NCBI RefSeq assembly: GCF_004016525.1
Contig: NZ_SACJ01000006.1
Span: forward strand, 158,256 to 222,255
Reading direction: 5' to 3'
DNA length: 64,000 bases
Source of the DNA: Flavobacterium sufflavum
GTDB lineage: Bacteria > Bacteroidota > Bacteroidia > Flavobacteriales > Flavobacteriaceae
Shown here: one piece after another, positions 41,886 through 52,232 of the stretch
How the letters are laid out: each line of letters opens with the position of its first letter
Position numbering within the stretch: the stretch's first letter is position 1
The notes under the pieces: generated by a model
Told to the model about the DNA's origin: nothing
Database searches by the model: none
The model's input: only the letters and a program-made list of their open reading frames with translations
Made by a program: the position numbers and the translations under genes

Positions 41886-44219
41886 CTACCCAATCACATC
41901 CAACTTAGCAAATCTTAGCAAAAGCTTTTTAATCCCTCCCACTTCAAATTTGATTTCTGCTTTTTTATCGGCACCAACACCTTCTAAGTTCAATACTTGT
42001 CCACGACCAAAACGCTCGTGCATCACAATATTTCCGGCAGCCAATTTATTATCGAATAAGTTCGCCGCTCCTGAAGGCGCATTAGACGAAACCGGTTTTA
42101 GTTTTCTAATTTGTGCTTCTGGTTTGGGTTGATTATCAGTAATGTATTTTGGTGGTGTCGCATTAGTAGGTTTAGCCAATCGCAATTTAGACTTGTCCAC
42201 ATCACCAAAAACATCCTTATCAATCATTGGTTTAAAACGATAATTGGTTTCGGCTGACGTTAGATATTCTAAAAATTGTGCATCGATTTCTTCAATAAAA
42301 CGCGAAGGTTCACTATCTGTCAGTTTTCCCCAACGGTAACGCGATTGTGCATATGTCAAATACGCCTGATGTTCCGCTCTTGTTAAAGCCACATAAAATA
42401 AACGGCGTTCTTCTTCTAATTCAGAACGGGTACTCATACTCATAGCCGACGGAAACAAATCTTCTTCCATTCCCACTACAAAAACATGAGGAAATTCCAA
42501 TCCTTTTGCCAGGTGAATCGTCATCAAAGCGACACGATCTTCATCGCTGGTATCTTTATCCAAATCAGTAGCCAAAGCCACATCTTCCATAAATTCAGCC
42601 AATGAACCTCTAGCACCGTCAATTTCTCTTTGTCCTTCAGTAAAATCTTTAATACCGTTTAATAGTTCTTCGATATTCTGGATTTTTGCCATTCCTTCTG
42701 GCGTGGCATCTTTTTTTAATTCCTGAACCAATCCTGTTTTTTTAGAAACATGGTCGGTAATATAAAAAGCATCCTGATTTTCGTTGATTACCTGAAAACT
42801 CTGAATCATCGTTACAAAATCCTGTAATTTCTGTTTAGTTCCCGAATTCAGTTTCAAATCGATACGATCAATATTCTGCATCACTTCAAATATTGATCTT
42901 TTATAATGATTAGCCGCCACAGTCAGTTTTTCAACAGTAGTATCCCCTATTCCACGCGCCGGATAATTGATAACACGCATTAAAGCTTCCTCATCTTTTG
43001 GATTAAGAACTAATCGCAGATAACACAAAACGTCTTTTATCTCTTTTCTTTGGTAAAAAGACAAGCCTCCATAAATTCGATACGGAATATCTCTTTTACG
43101 CAACGCATCCTCCATAGCACGGGATTGTGCATTGGTTCGATACAAAATAGCAAATTGACCATTAGTCATTTGGTGCTGCATTTTTTGTTCGAAAATGGTA
43201 CTGGCAACAAATCGTCCCTCTTCAGCATCGGTTAAGCTACGGTGTACTTTTATCTTTGGACCAAAATCATTGGCGGTCCAAACTACCTTATCCAATTTGG
43301 TTTTATTGTGATCCATAACCGTATTAGCCGCTTCAACAATATTTCGTGTCGAACGATAATTTTGCTCTAATCGGTAAGTGTTTACTCCCTGGTAATCTTT
43401 TTGGAAGTTTAAAATATTATTGATGTTCGCTCCTCGAAAAGCATAAATACTCTGCGCATCATCTCCTACCACACAAATATTCTGGAATTTATCCGATAAG
43501 GCGCGAACAATCAAATACTGCGAATGATTAGTATCCTGGTACTCATCAACCAAAATATAACGGAAACGGTTTTGATATTTGGCCAAAACCTCTGGAAAAC
43601 GAGTCAATAATTCATTAGTTTTCAACAACAAATCATCAAAATCCATAGCTCCGGACTTGAAACAACGGTCTACATAAGCCTGATAAATTTCTCCCATTCT
43701 GGGCTTCTTAGACATCGCATCGGCTTCTTGCAATTCAGGATCGTTAAAATAAGCTTTTACGGTAATCAAACTATTTTTAAACGTCGAAATTCGGCTTAAA
43801 ACCTGCTTAGGTTTATAGATATCCCTATCCAATTGCATTTCTTTGATGATTCCCGAAATGGCGCGAAGCGAATCCTGGGAATCGTAAATAGTAAAATTGG
43901 AAGGATATCCTAATTTGTCCGCTTCCGAACGTAAAATTTTAGCAAAAATAGAGTGAAAAGTTCCCATCCAAAGATTTTTGGCTTCGCTGGCACCTACAAT
44001 ATCAGCGATACGATTTTTCATCTCACGTGCCGCTTTATTGGTAAACGTAAGCGACAAAATATTAAAAGCATCAATTCCCTGATGCATCAAATAGGCAATT
44101 CTGATGGTTAACACACGGGTTTTTCCAGAACCGGCACCGGCAATAATAATCATTGGGCCTTCTTTTTGTAGTACTGGTGCGCGTTGTGCTTCGTTGAGTT
44201 GATTGATGTAATTTTGCAT
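41886..44219 (-). CDS. UvrD/PcrA-like ATP-dependent DNA helicase
   Basis: The 777-residue SF1A helicase has a Q motif LNEAQRAPVLQ, Walker A IIAGAGSGKTRVLTIRIAYL (about 25-44), motif Ia LSLTFTNKAAREM, Walker B YILVDEYQDTNHSQY, motif III CVVGDDAQSIYAFRGAN, motif IV TYRLEQNYRS, motif V VALMTIHLAKGLEFPHVFVVGMEE and motif VI EEERRLFYVALTRAE. The length and the C-terminal tail (HERFGRGQVLNLEGVG) fit PcrA/UvrD. It acts in DNA repair and in removing proteins from DNA. Confidence 0.92.
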   Translation of the reverse strand: MQNYINQLNEAQRAPVLQKEGPMIIIAGAGSGKTRVLTIRIAYLMHQGIDAFNILSLTFTNKAAREMKNRIADIVGASEAKNLWMGTFHSIFAKILRSEADKLGYPSNFTIYDSQDSLRAISGIIKEMQLDRDIYKPKQVLSRISTFKNSLITVKAYFNDPELQEADAMSKKPRMGEIYQAYVDRCFKSGAMDFDDLLLKTNELLTRFPEVLAKYQNRFRYILVDEYQDTNHSQYLIVRALSDKFQNICVVGDDAQSIYAFRGANINNILNFQKDYQGVNTYRLEQNYRSTRNIVEAANTVMDHNKTKLDKVVWTANDFGPKIKVHRSLTDAEEGRFVASTIFEQKMQHQMTNGQFAILYRTNAQSRAMEDALRKRDIPYRIYGGLSFYQRKEIKDVLCYLRLVLNPKDEEALMRVINYPARGIGDTTVEKLTVAANHYKRSIFEVMQNIDRIDLKLNSGTKQKLQDFVTMIQSFQVINENQDAFYITDHVSKKTGLVQELKKDATPEGMAKIQNIEELLNGIKDFTEGQREIDGARGSLAEFMEDVALATDLDKDTSDEDRVALMTIHLAKGLEFPHVFVVGMEEDLFPSAMSMSTRSELEEERRLFYVALTRAEHQAYLTYAQSRYRWGKLTDSEPSRFIEEIDAQFLEYLTSAETNYRFKPMIDKDVFGDVDKSKLRLAKPTNATPPKYITDNQPKPEAQIRKLKPVSSNAPSGAANLFDNKLAAGNIVMHERFGRGQVLNLEGVGADKKAEIKFEVGGIKKLLLRFAKLDVIG

Positions 44220-44277
44220 GGAGCTATTCTATATGAAGCAAAAATAAGAATTTAAGAATTAAAAAAAGAGTGCTTTC

Positions 44278-45045
44278 CTATTTATAAAACACATCATAGG
44301 CAAACCGAATCAAGGTTCCGATGACCACGACCAAAAAGAATACACGAATAAATCCGTTTCCTTTATGAATAGCCAGTTTGGCACCAACCCAGCCCCCCAA
44401 CGCATTGCTGATTGCCATAGGAATAGCAAGAGCCCAGATGATTTTTCCTTTTAATATAAAAAGACAAATAGAACCAAAATTAGTCGACAGATTCACCATT
44501 TTAGCATTTGCGGAAGCATGAAGAAAATCAAATCCCAGCAAAGCGATAAAAGCCACCACAAAAAAACTTCCTGTACCCGGCCCTATGAATCCATCATAAA
44601 AACCAACCACAAAACTGATTAAAATAGCATAGCCTATCTGTTGTTTTTCGGAGTTATTGTTTTCGACATGCTGGCCGAAATTTTTCTTGACATAGGTGTA
44701 AATAGCCAATAACGAAAGGATGAACAGCAATAAAGGTTTCATGAAATCATTACTCATGTAAGTCAATACCGTCGAACCTAAAAAGGCAGAAGGCAAAGCT
44801 ACTCCCATCATGATGAATAATAATTTCCAGTTCATCTTCACTCTTTTCAGATATTGAAAAGCTGCAAAAGAAGTACCACTAAAAGCTGGAATTTTCAGGG
44901 TTCCGATAATTGTTGCAACCGGTAAATTAGGCAATAAAATTAAACCCACCGGAGTTTGAATCAGTCCACCGCCTCCCACAATGGCATCTATAAAACCAGC
45001 TGCAAAAGCCGCCAAACATAACAGGATAAGAATATATGATTCCAT
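44278..45045 (-). CDS. Sulfite exporter TauE/SafE-family membrane protein
   Basis: The 255-residue protein has about eight TM segments in two homologous halves, starting ILILLCLAAFAAGFIDAIVGGGGLIQTP and repeating the pattern FVVGFYDGFIGPGTGSFFVVAF near residue 150, the typical TauE/SafE duplication. It moves sulfite, organosulfonates or related anions; the substrate is not defined. It diverges from the DUF7935 gene across 105 bp that contain a 10-bp inverted repeat (ATTCCATTTT/AAAATGGAAT at 45073-45082 and 45101-45110). Confidence 0.85.
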   Translation of the reverse strand: MESYILILLCLAAFAAGFIDAIVGGGGLIQTPVGLILLPNLPVATIIGTLKIPAFSGTSFAAFQYLKRVKMNWKLLFIMMGVALPSAFLGSTVLTYMSNDFMKPLLLFILSLLAIYTYVKKNFGQHVENNNSEKQQIGYAILISFVVGFYDGFIGPGTGSFFVVAFIALLGFDFLHASANAKMVNLSTNFGSICLFILKGKIIWALAIPMAISNALGGWVGAKLAIHKGNGFIRVFFLVVVIGTLIRFAYDVFYK

Positions 45046-45150
45046 TGGTGTTTTATTTTTTGCAAAAATACCATTCCATTTTGTTTATTGCTTTATAAAT
45101 AAAATGGAATTCCCAACAAAAATTCTATTTTTGCTTTCAAATTTTAAAAA

Positions 45151-45672
45151 ATGGATTCAACAAATATCATAGAAATACTGGCTTATACAATCCCATCATT
45201 AATAACAGGCGGAGTTGCTTATTTTTTATTCCAATCACATTTTAAAGACCAACAAAACACCCGAAGTTGGTTATTGCAAAAAGACAATCAAAAAATTGCT
45301 TTGCCTTTGCGATTACAGGCTTATGAAAGGTTGACATTATTGATGGAACGCATTAATCCATCACAATTGATGGTGCGTATCAATCCTATTTCTAATGACA
45401 AAAACGATTACGAAAATTATGTAATTGCCCAAATTGAACAGGAATTTGATCACAATATAGCGCAGCAAATTTATGTTTCTGATAAATGTTGGACAGTTAT
45501 TTTAACTGCTAAAAATGCAATTGTACAAATGATTCGCACAGCAGCTAAAAACGAAAAAGTTACCAATGCTGATGAATTGAGAACTTTTGTCATCAAAGAA
45601 TTGTTTGACAAAACATCACCAAGCAACACCGCCTTGGCTTTTATAAAAAATGAAGTAGCCGAATTGTGGTAA
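45151..45672 (+). CDS. DUF7935-type conserved membrane-anchored protein
   Basis: The 173-residue protein has one N-terminal TM (IIEILAYTIPSLITGGVAYFLF), then a cytoplasmic helical domain (IALPLRLQAYERLTLLMERINP, EQEFDHNIAQQIYVSDKCWTVI, LFDKTSPSNTALAFIKNEVAELW). I recall it as a common flavobacterial family (DUF7935) of unknown function; the name is from memory. Its end is 1 bp from the convergent patatin gene. Confidence 0.65.
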   Translation: MDSTNIIEILAYTIPSLITGGVAYFLFQSHFKDQQNTRSWLLQKDNQKIALPLRLQAYERLTLLMERINPSQLMVRINPISNDKNDYENYVIAQIEQEFDHNIAQQIYVSDKCWTVILTAKNAIVQMIRTAAKNEKVTNADELRTFVIKELFDKTSPSNTALAFIKNEVAELW

Positions 45673-45673
45673 A

Positions 45674-46573
45674 TTATTTAACAGCCTCCATAGATTCGCT
45701 TTTTTTCAAAGCATATTGAAATCCTTCTTGCCACCATTGCTTCATCTTTACTTTATTAAAAATCAAAGCATTGTTAGTTAAATCAATTGGCGTGTAATAA
45801 AGGTTCAACTTAACATTATTATAAGAAGCCGACAAGGTTCCTAATAAAATATCGTGTTTTTCAATTTGGTCTAACTCAATTTGAAACAAATCAATCAATA
45901 GTGAAAAAGGGTTTCTTCCAATGGCTGCTCTGGGAGTTGATTTTTCGGTTTCTAAAATAACAACATCAATTTCAGTTGCTCCCCGATTAATTGCTTCCTG
46001 AATAGGCACCAAACTGGAAAAACCTCCATCGGCATAATCAAATCCTTTTTTAGTGACTAAACTCATAAAAGGAATATAATTACTTGAAATCCAAATCCAA
46101 TCGCAGAATTCATCATAAGTACAGTCTTTAATGGATTTGTATTCTGATTGATTCGTGGTAAGATTCGTAACGGTAACCACAACTTCTGTTTCTAAGGCTT
46201 TTAATTGGTTAAATTCAACAATAGACAAATTTCTCTTAATGTAAGAACGTAATTTTTTGCTTTCGCCAAAGGTTCTTTTTCCTCTAAAAAACTGCAATAA
46301 CACATTAAAATGATTAATACTGACTGTATCTATTCCATTCTTTTTTTTAACGATAAACGGATTGATATTGAAAATTTTCCGCATATCCACATTGGTGTAA
46401 ATACGATGTATTTTTTCGATATTTCCCAGAGCTAAATGAGGAATGAGTAAACTTCCGGTAGAAGTTCCAATCAACAAATTGTATTTGATTTTCTTGTTTT
46501 CCAATAAAAATTGGGCAACACCGCCTGCAAATGCTCCTTTGCTTCCTCCTCCCGAAATAACCAATGCTCTCAT
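45674..46573 (-). CDS. Patatin-like phospholipase
   Basis: The 299-residue protein has the patatin signatures: oxyanion loop ISGGGSKGAFAGG (residues 5-17), nucleophile elbow IGTSTGSL (Ser near 40) and the catalytic dyad DGG (YADGGFSSLVPI, near residue 180). It is an intracellular lipid acyl hydrolase. Its ATG overlaps the stop of the M1 peptidase gene upstream by 4 bp (46570-46573), so the two are coupled. The target lipid is unknown. Confidence 0.88.
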   Translation of the reverse strand: MRALVISGGGSKGAFAGGVAQFLLENKKIKYNLLIGTSTGSLLIPHLALGNIEKIHRIYTNVDMRKIFNINPFIVKKKNGIDTVSINHFNVLLQFFRGKRTFGESKKLRSYIKRNLSIVEFNQLKALETEVVVTVTNLTTNQSEYKSIKDCTYDEFCDWIWISSNYIPFMSLVTKKGFDYADGGFSSLVPIQEAINRGATEIDVVILETEKSTPRAAIGRNPFSLLIDLFQIELDQIEKHDILLGTLSASYNNVKLNLYYTPIDLTNNALIFNKVKMKQWWQEGFQYALKKSESMEAVK

Positions 46574-48639
46574 ATTTTTTCATTTAATAATCGATTCAAC
46601 TGAAACTGCTCTTTTTCGTCCAAACTTGGTAAAATTCGAATAAAGGAATCTTTATGTTCTTGATTTTTCAATAAAGTTCGAATCGTATCGCGTCCAAATT
46701 TAGAAAATTGCCACATATGATGCGTGGTTGCTTTTACTAAATTAGTCAAAACCACATCATTAATCAGCTGAAATCCAATTAGTTTTTCTAAAGCATTTTG
46801 CCTGGTTGTAGCTTCATATTTTTCAGATGAATAATTGATTAGTTCATCAATCAGCTGCTGTTTTTTATTTGAATATTCAGGAGTCATTAAAGCCAATGAC
46901 AGCCATAAAGTTCTAAGGTTATAGTCGTTGAAACCAATCCATTTTTTTGATTTTTCTAAATAATCCAATCGCTGTTTTGGAAAGTTTCTCCATAAATACA
47001 GCAATGCAATTTCCTGTGTTTGATAAGAGTCATCATCCAAAAGACTTTCGTAATCAGTTCTAAACTCTTCAGGGATTTTAGGCAATGAATAAGCCACTGC
47101 CTGACGAACCTGAAGATCATTAGTTTCCAAAGCCAATTGTAAAAACTGTTTTTTAGCTTCAAAAGTTTCATTTCTAAGTTGGTCAACAACCATTTCTTTC
47201 GCTGTATGAAAAGCATCTGACATTAGAATTAGCCTAAAAAAACCTTCTTTTTCAGCTAAAGGTTTCGACTTCATTTTATCCAGTTCTAATAATATCTTAG
47301 TTATTTTATTTTTAACCAATAACGCATTGACTTTTTGAGTATTAATTGCCGTTGATTCCAGCCATTCTTCAGAAAAAGTATCCGTATCAAAACGACTTAC
47401 TTTTTTTACTTCTGCTAAGAAATCTTCCGTTGTTACAGCCTGAAAAGCATACTTTTTTAAATAGTTCTTAATGATTTTTTTAAATGCCTTATCTCCTATT
47501 TCCTGATGCAACGCAAACAACGCCCAAGCTCCTTTTTGATAATAACTCAATGAACTCGCTTTTTCGTTCAAAACAGGAATGGTATCCGTTCTGGAGGCAT
47601 ATTTTATTTGCTGAATGGATTCGTACATTTTAGAATAAAAATAATCTTCTCCGTAAATCGATTTTTCAGCCAATAAAGCGAAATAAGTAGCAAAACCTTC
47701 CTGCAACCAATGGTGTTTTCCACTCGCTGCTGTAATTAAATTACCAAACCATTGATGCGCCAACTCATGCGCTTCTACATTAGTATAATTGCGGTCTTCA
47801 AACCCAATTGAATCTACAACATAGCGTGTCGCAAACAAAGTAGCCGAAGTATTTTCCATTCCGGCATACAAAAAATCACGTACAGGAACTTGCTTGTACA
47901 CTTGCCAAGGGTATTTTACGCCAATTTCTTTCTCTAAAAAATTAAATATTTGTGTCGAATAGCGATAAGTAGGTTCAAATCGGGGTCTATCCTTTTTTTC
48001 TATATATAAATCGAGAGGTATCTTGCTTTTGGAAAATTGGGTTCGCTTTTCGAAATTGCCAATGGCGAGCATTAATAAATAAGAACTCATCGGTTTTTTC
48101 ATTTGATATTGCCAAACACTTTCTTGACCATTGCTGTTTTTATAATTTAAAACACCATTAGAAATGACCTGATAAGCAGAATCGAATTTAATCTCAAGAT
48201 TGAAAATTACTTTTTCATTCACATCTTCAAAACTAGGAAACCAATTACTGGTATATTTTCCCTGTCCCTGTGTCCAGATTTGCGTATCTTCTGAATTTGC
48301 AGAACCTACAAAATACAGGCTTTGTTTTGGTGTCACTGTGTAATCAAAAACCAGTTCGTTTTTCCCTTTTTGAAACGGATAAACAACAAGCAACTGTTTC
48401 CCTGAATTTATGAACTGAACATTCTTTTGATTCAGCATTACCCTAGAAAAATTCATGTTTTGCGCATCAATTTTTAAAGTATCTGTAGGCTTCAAAATTT
48501 CAAAAGAATAATTTACGTTACCGGTAATCGATTTTTCGACAGCATTTAAACTCAAATGAGCTGAAACCGAAGTGAAATCGACTTTTTTTGTTTGTTGGGC
48601 AAAAACAAAAGAAGAAATAAAAAGAAAAAGGTATTTCAT
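46570..48639 (-). CDS. M1-family metallopeptidase
   Basis: The 689-residue protein has a signal peptide (MKYLFLFISSFVFAQ). Its aminopeptidase core has the YAGMENTSA exopeptidase motif and zinc site HELAHQWFGN, with the third ligand Glu in the following LQEGFATYFA. An N-terminal beta-saddle (VDFTSVSAHLSLNAVEKSI) and a C-terminal helical HEAT-like tail complete it. It probably trims peptides in the periplasm or outside. It overlaps the patatin gene by 4 bp and is the first gene of the pair. Confidence 0.9.
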   Translation of the reverse strand: MKYLFLFISSFVFAQQTKKVDFTSVSAHLSLNAVEKSITGNVNYSFEILKPTDTLKIDAQNMNFSRVMLNQKNVQFINSGKQLLVVYPFQKGKNELVFDYTVTPKQSLYFVGSANSEDTQIWTQGQGKYTSNWFPSFEDVNEKVIFNLEIKFDSAYQVISNGVLNYKNSNGQESVWQYQMKKPMSSYLLMLAIGNFEKRTQFSKSKIPLDLYIEKKDRPRFEPTYRYSTQIFNFLEKEIGVKYPWQVYKQVPVRDFLYAGMENTSATLFATRYVVDSIGFEDRNYTNVEAHELAHQWFGNLITAASGKHHWLQEGFATYFALLAEKSIYGEDYFYSKMYESIQQIKYASRTDTIPVLNEKASSLSYYQKGAWALFALHQEIGDKAFKKIIKNYLKKYAFQAVTTEDFLAEVKKVSRFDTDTFSEEWLESTAINTQKVNALLVKNKITKILLELDKMKSKPLAEKEGFFRLILMSDAFHTAKEMVVDQLRNETFEAKKQFLQLALETNDLQVRQAVAYSLPKIPEEFRTDYESLLDDDSYQTQEIALLYLWRNFPKQRLDYLEKSKKWIGFNDYNLRTLWLSLALMTPEYSNKKQQLIDELINYSSEKYEATTRQNALEKLIGFQLINDVVLTNLVKATTHHMWQFSKFGRDTIRTLLKNQEHKDSFIRILPSLDEKEQFQLNRLLNEKI

Positions 48640-48737
48640 TTAAAGCAAATTAAGCTGGAAATCCAAAGTTACAAAGCTTTAGTAAACTATTGGAAGTATT
48701 TTGTATGTTTACCTCTTAAACTTTTAATAAAATTAAG

Positions 48738-49469
48738 TTGAAGAAAGCCCTTTTTAACTGGAGCAGCGGAAAAGATTCTGCTTTAGCCTTATACAAAATC
48801 CTGCAAGATTCTGAATTTGAAATCAACTGTTTGTTAACCAGTGTCAATCAGCAATATCAGCGTATTTCCATGCATGGCGTGAGAGTCGAATTACTGGAAC
48901 AACAAGCCCAAAGTATCGGAATTCCATTAGATATTATGCAAATTCATGAAATGCCTACGATGGAAGTATATGAAAATGTGATGCAGCAAACATTGGAAAA
49001 ACTAAAAACCAAAGGAATTACCCATTCAGTTTTTGGAGATATTTTTCTGGAAGATTTACGTAAATACCGTGAAGATAAATTAGCAACCATGGGATTTGAA
49101 GGTGTTTTTCCTATTTGGAAAATACCAACTCATGATTTGATTCAGGAATTCATTTCTTTAGGTTTTAAAACAATTGTGGTATGTGTCAACGAACGCTTTT
49201 TAGACAAAAGTTTTGTGGGAAGAATAATTGACCAGCAATTTATTGATGATTTACCCGAAAATGTTGATGTGTGCGGAGAAAATGGCGAATTCCATACTTT
49301 TAGTTTTGATGGGCCTATTTTTCAAAAACCGATCGATTTTGAAATAGGCGAAATTGTGTATCGAAAATATGAAAAGCCAAAACAAGAATCTTCCAACACC
49401 GCTTGCGATACAAACGACACTACTGCTTATGATTATGGTTTTTGGTATTGTGATTTAATTCCGAAATAA
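48738..49469 (+). CDS. Dph6-like ATP-binding (diphthine--ammonia ligase-type) protein
   Basis: The start is TTG (TTG AAG AAA GCC). The 243-residue protein has the PP-loop NWSSGKDSALALYKIL (about 7-22), QYQRISMHGVRVELLEQQAQSIGIPL, VFGDIFLEDLRKYRE and CGENGEFHTFSFDGPIFQKPI, all typical of the Dph6/ATP_bind_4 family. Bacteria lack diphthamide on elongation factor 2, so the true bacterial substrate is unknown. It is closed by a hairpin at 49493-49532. Confidence 0.87.
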   Translation: MKKALFNWSSGKDSALALYKILQDSEFEINCLLTSVNQQYQRISMHGVRVELLEQQAQSIGIPLDIMQIHEMPTMEVYENVMQQTLEKLKTKGITHSVFGDIFLEDLRKYREDKLATMGFEGVFPIWKIPTHDLIQEFISLGFKTIVVCVNERFLDKSFVGRIIDQQFIDDLPENVDVCGENGEFHTFSFDGPIFQKPIDFEIGEIVYRKYEKPKQESSNTACDTNDTTAYDYGFWYCDLIPK

Positions 49470-49492
49470 CACAAGATTTTTAGAAAAAATAA

Positions 49493-49532
49493 ACCGCAAA
49501 TTCTCAAATTAAATAATTTGTGAATTTGCGGT
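49493..49532. terminator. Strong hairpin between convergent genes
   Basis: ACCGCAAATTCTCAAATT pairs with AATTTGTGAATTTGCGGT (one mismatch) around a 4-nt loop. It lies between the Dph6-like gene and lon; the T-tract is weak. Confidence 0.65.
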
Positions 49533-49568
49533 AAATATTGTTTTGCACACTTATTGAAATCTGTGTTT

Positions 49569-52019
49569 TTATAATTTCTTAGCATTTTTCACCTTTTGGT
49601 CGGTGATGGCAATAGCCAGAACTTCACTCATTTCTTTTACATAATGAAAAGTAACTCCCGTTAGATATTCCGGTTTTATTTCATCAACATCACTTTTGTT
49701 CTCATGACACAAGATAATTTCTTTAATATTTGCTCTTTTAGCGGCTAATATTTTTTCTTTAATTCCACCTACAGGCAATACTTTTCCTCTAAGTGTAATT
49801 TCGCCCGTCATGGCAATATTTTTCTTCACTCTTTTTTGCGTAAAAAGAGATACTAACGAAGTTAACATCGCAATTCCTGCACTTGGTCCGTCTTTTGGTG
49901 TAGCTCCTTCCGGAACATGCAAATGAATATTGTATTTGGATAACAATTCAGAATTCAAACCTAATTGATCCACATTTGCTTTTATATATTCCAAAGCAAT
50001 CGTAGCCGATTCTTTCATCACAGTACCTAAATTCCCGGTAATACTCATACCGCCTTTTCCTGGTGAAAGCAAGGATTCAATAAAAAGAATATCTCCTCCA
50101 ACACTGGTCCAAGCCAGTCCTGTAACCACTCCAGCAACATCATTACTTTCGTATTTATCGCGCTCTAATCTTGGGACACCTAAAACTTTTACAATATCTT
50201 CATCAGTTACTTTTTTATTGTACTCCTCCTCCATTGCAACCGATTTTGCTGCATTTCTAATTACCTGGGCAATTTTAGCTTCCAGTCCACGAACTCCAGA
50301 TTCACGGGTGTAGCCTTCAACAATTTTTTCTAATTGTTTTTTTCCAATAGTCAAATCTTTCGAAGTCAATCCGTGTTCTTTCAATTGACGAGGAAACAAA
50401 TGTTGTTTGGCAATTTCTACTTTTTCCTCAATTGTATAACCTGACATTTTGATGATCTCCATACGATCTTTCAAAGCCGGCTGAATAGCACTCATATTGT
50501 TGGATGTAGCAATAAACATCACCTTAGACAAATCATATCCTAATTCGACAAAATTATCATAGAAAGAGCTATTTTGTTCCGGATCTAAAACCTCTAACAA
50601 AGCTGAAGACGGATCCCCATGATTACTGTTAGATAATTTATCAATTTCATCCAAAACAAACACAGGATTTGATGTTCCTGCCTTTTTTAAACTTTGAATA
50701 ATTCTACCAGGCATAGCCCCAATATAAGTTTTTCTATGTCCACGAATTTCGGCTTCATCACGCAAACCTCCTAAAGAAATACGAACATACTCTCTCCCTA
50801 AAGCCTCTGCAACCGAACGACCAATAGATGTTTTACCAACTCCCGGAGGCCCTGTTAAGCAAATAATAGGCGATTTCATGTCGTTTCTCAACTTCAAAAC
50901 AGCTAAATGCTCTATCATTCTTTTCTTTACTTCTTCCAATCCAAAATGGTCTCTGTCAAGAATTTTTTGAGCATTTTTTAAATCAAAATTATCTTTCGAA
51001 AATTCATTCCATGGCAAATCCAATAGCAATTCCATGTAATTTCTTTGGATACCAAAATCAGGAGCTTGCGGATTCATTCGGCGCATTTTTGCCAATTCCT
51101 TTTCAAAAATAGCCTGCGTTTTTTCATCCCATTTTTTCGACTTAGACTTTACTAACATTTCGTCCATTTCTTCTTCCTGAGTCGAACCACCTAATTCTTC
51201 CTGTATGGTTTTCATCTGTTGATGAAGAAAATATTCTCTTTGTTGTTGGTCTAAATCAAAACGCACTTTAGATTGAATGTCATTTTTAAGTTCGAGTTTC
51301 TGCAACTCAACATTCATATACTTAAGAGTCTCTAAAGCTCTGTCTTTTAAACTATTGATAGCTAATAAATCCTGTTTTTCTTTAACTGATAAATTCATGT
51401 TAGAAGTAACAAAATTGATTAAAAAAGACTGACTCTCAATGTTTTTTATAGCAAAAGTAGCTTCACTTGGAATATTAGGGCTTACTTTAATAATCTGAAT
51501 AGCCAATTCTCTGATTGAATCAAGAATTGCCAAAAATTCAGAATCGTCTTTATCCGGACGTTCTTCTGAAAAATCTTTGATTACCGCTGAAATATATGGA
51601 TCTTCAGAAGTTACCGATTCGATTTCAAAACGTTTTTTACCCTGAAGAATTACTGTTGTAGTTCCGTCAGGCATTTTAAGAACACGCAAAATACGCGCAA
51701 CTGTACCTACGGAATTGATATCTTCTTTAGTAGGATCTTCAATTTCTTCATCTTTTTGGGCAACAACACCTATTATTTTCCCACCGGCATTAGTGTCATC
51801 AATCAGTTTAATCGATTTATCTCTCCCTGCAGTAATAGGAATAACAACCCCAGGAAACAAAACCATATTGCGCAATGGTAGAATTGGCAAAGATTCCGGT
51901 AATTCTTCCTTCATCATTTCCTCTTCGTCTTCTGGTGTCAATAAAGGTATTAATTCAGCTTCTGAATCGAATTCTTGTTGTGACAGATTGTCAATAGTAA
52001 GTATTTTATGTTTTGACAT
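49569..52019 (-). CDS. lon: ATP-dependent Lon protease
   Basis: The 816-residue protein has an N-terminal LON substrate-binding domain (about 45-240: LPILPLRNMVLFPGVVIPITAGR). Its AAA+ module has Walker A GPPGVGKTS and Walker B PVFVLDEIDKL. The C-terminal protease domain has DGPSAGIAM (Ser713) and GGIKEKILAAKR (Lys756), the catalytic Ser-Lys dyad. It degrades misfolded and regulatory proteins. It is monocistronic. Confidence 0.95.
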   Translation of the reverse strand: MSKHKILTIDNLSQQEFDSEAELIPLLTPEDEEEMMKEELPESLPILPLRNMVLFPGVVIPITAGRDKSIKLIDDTNAGGKIIGVVAQKDEEIEDPTKEDINSVGTVARILRVLKMPDGTTTVILQGKKRFEIESVTSEDPYISAVIKDFSEERPDKDDSEFLAILDSIRELAIQIIKVSPNIPSEATFAIKNIESQSFLINFVTSNMNLSVKEKQDLLAINSLKDRALETLKYMNVELQKLELKNDIQSKVRFDLDQQQREYFLHQQMKTIQEELGGSTQEEEMDEMLVKSKSKKWDEKTQAIFEKELAKMRRMNPQAPDFGIQRNYMELLLDLPWNEFSKDNFDLKNAQKILDRDHFGLEEVKKRMIEHLAVLKLRNDMKSPIICLTGPPGVGKTSIGRSVAEALGREYVRISLGGLRDEAEIRGHRKTYIGAMPGRIIQSLKKAGTSNPVFVLDEIDKLSNSNHGDPSSALLEVLDPEQNSSFYDNFVELGYDLSKVMFIATSNNMSAIQPALKDRMEIIKMSGYTIEEKVEIAKQHLFPRQLKEHGLTSKDLTIGKKQLEKIVEGYTRESGVRGLEAKIAQVIRNAAKSVAMEEEYNKKVTDEDIVKVLGVPRLERDKYESNDVAGVVTGLAWTSVGGDILFIESLLSPGKGGMSITGNLGTVMKESATIALEYIKANVDQLGLNSELLSKYNIHLHVPEGATPKDGPSAGIAMLTSLVSLFTQKRVKKNIAMTGEITLRGKVLPVGGIKEKILAAKRANIKEIILCHENKSDVDEIKPEYLTGVTFHYVKEMSEVLAIAITDQKVKNAKKL

Positions 52020-52178
52020 AGTGTAATTTAAGTCTTTTTGTCATTAAATATTTTACCCATCTAATAACAAAGTTAGTATTTATGTGTTTTACATTATTGA
52101 AAATCAAACAATAACAAAAACAAATTGCATTTATTAGTATTTATAAGTCAATCATTGTGCCATAAAACAACAAAACAA

Positions 52179-52208
52179 AGCCCTCAAAAGAAACTTCTAC
52201 TGAGGGCT
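52179..52208 (-). terminator. Terminator after the DUF6252-type lipoprotein gene
   Basis: AGCCCTCA pairs with TGAGGGCT around a 14-nt loop. On the minus strand a T-rich stretch follows. Confidence 0.7.
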
Positions 52209-52232
52209 AAGATTTATCTATTTTATTTAAAT

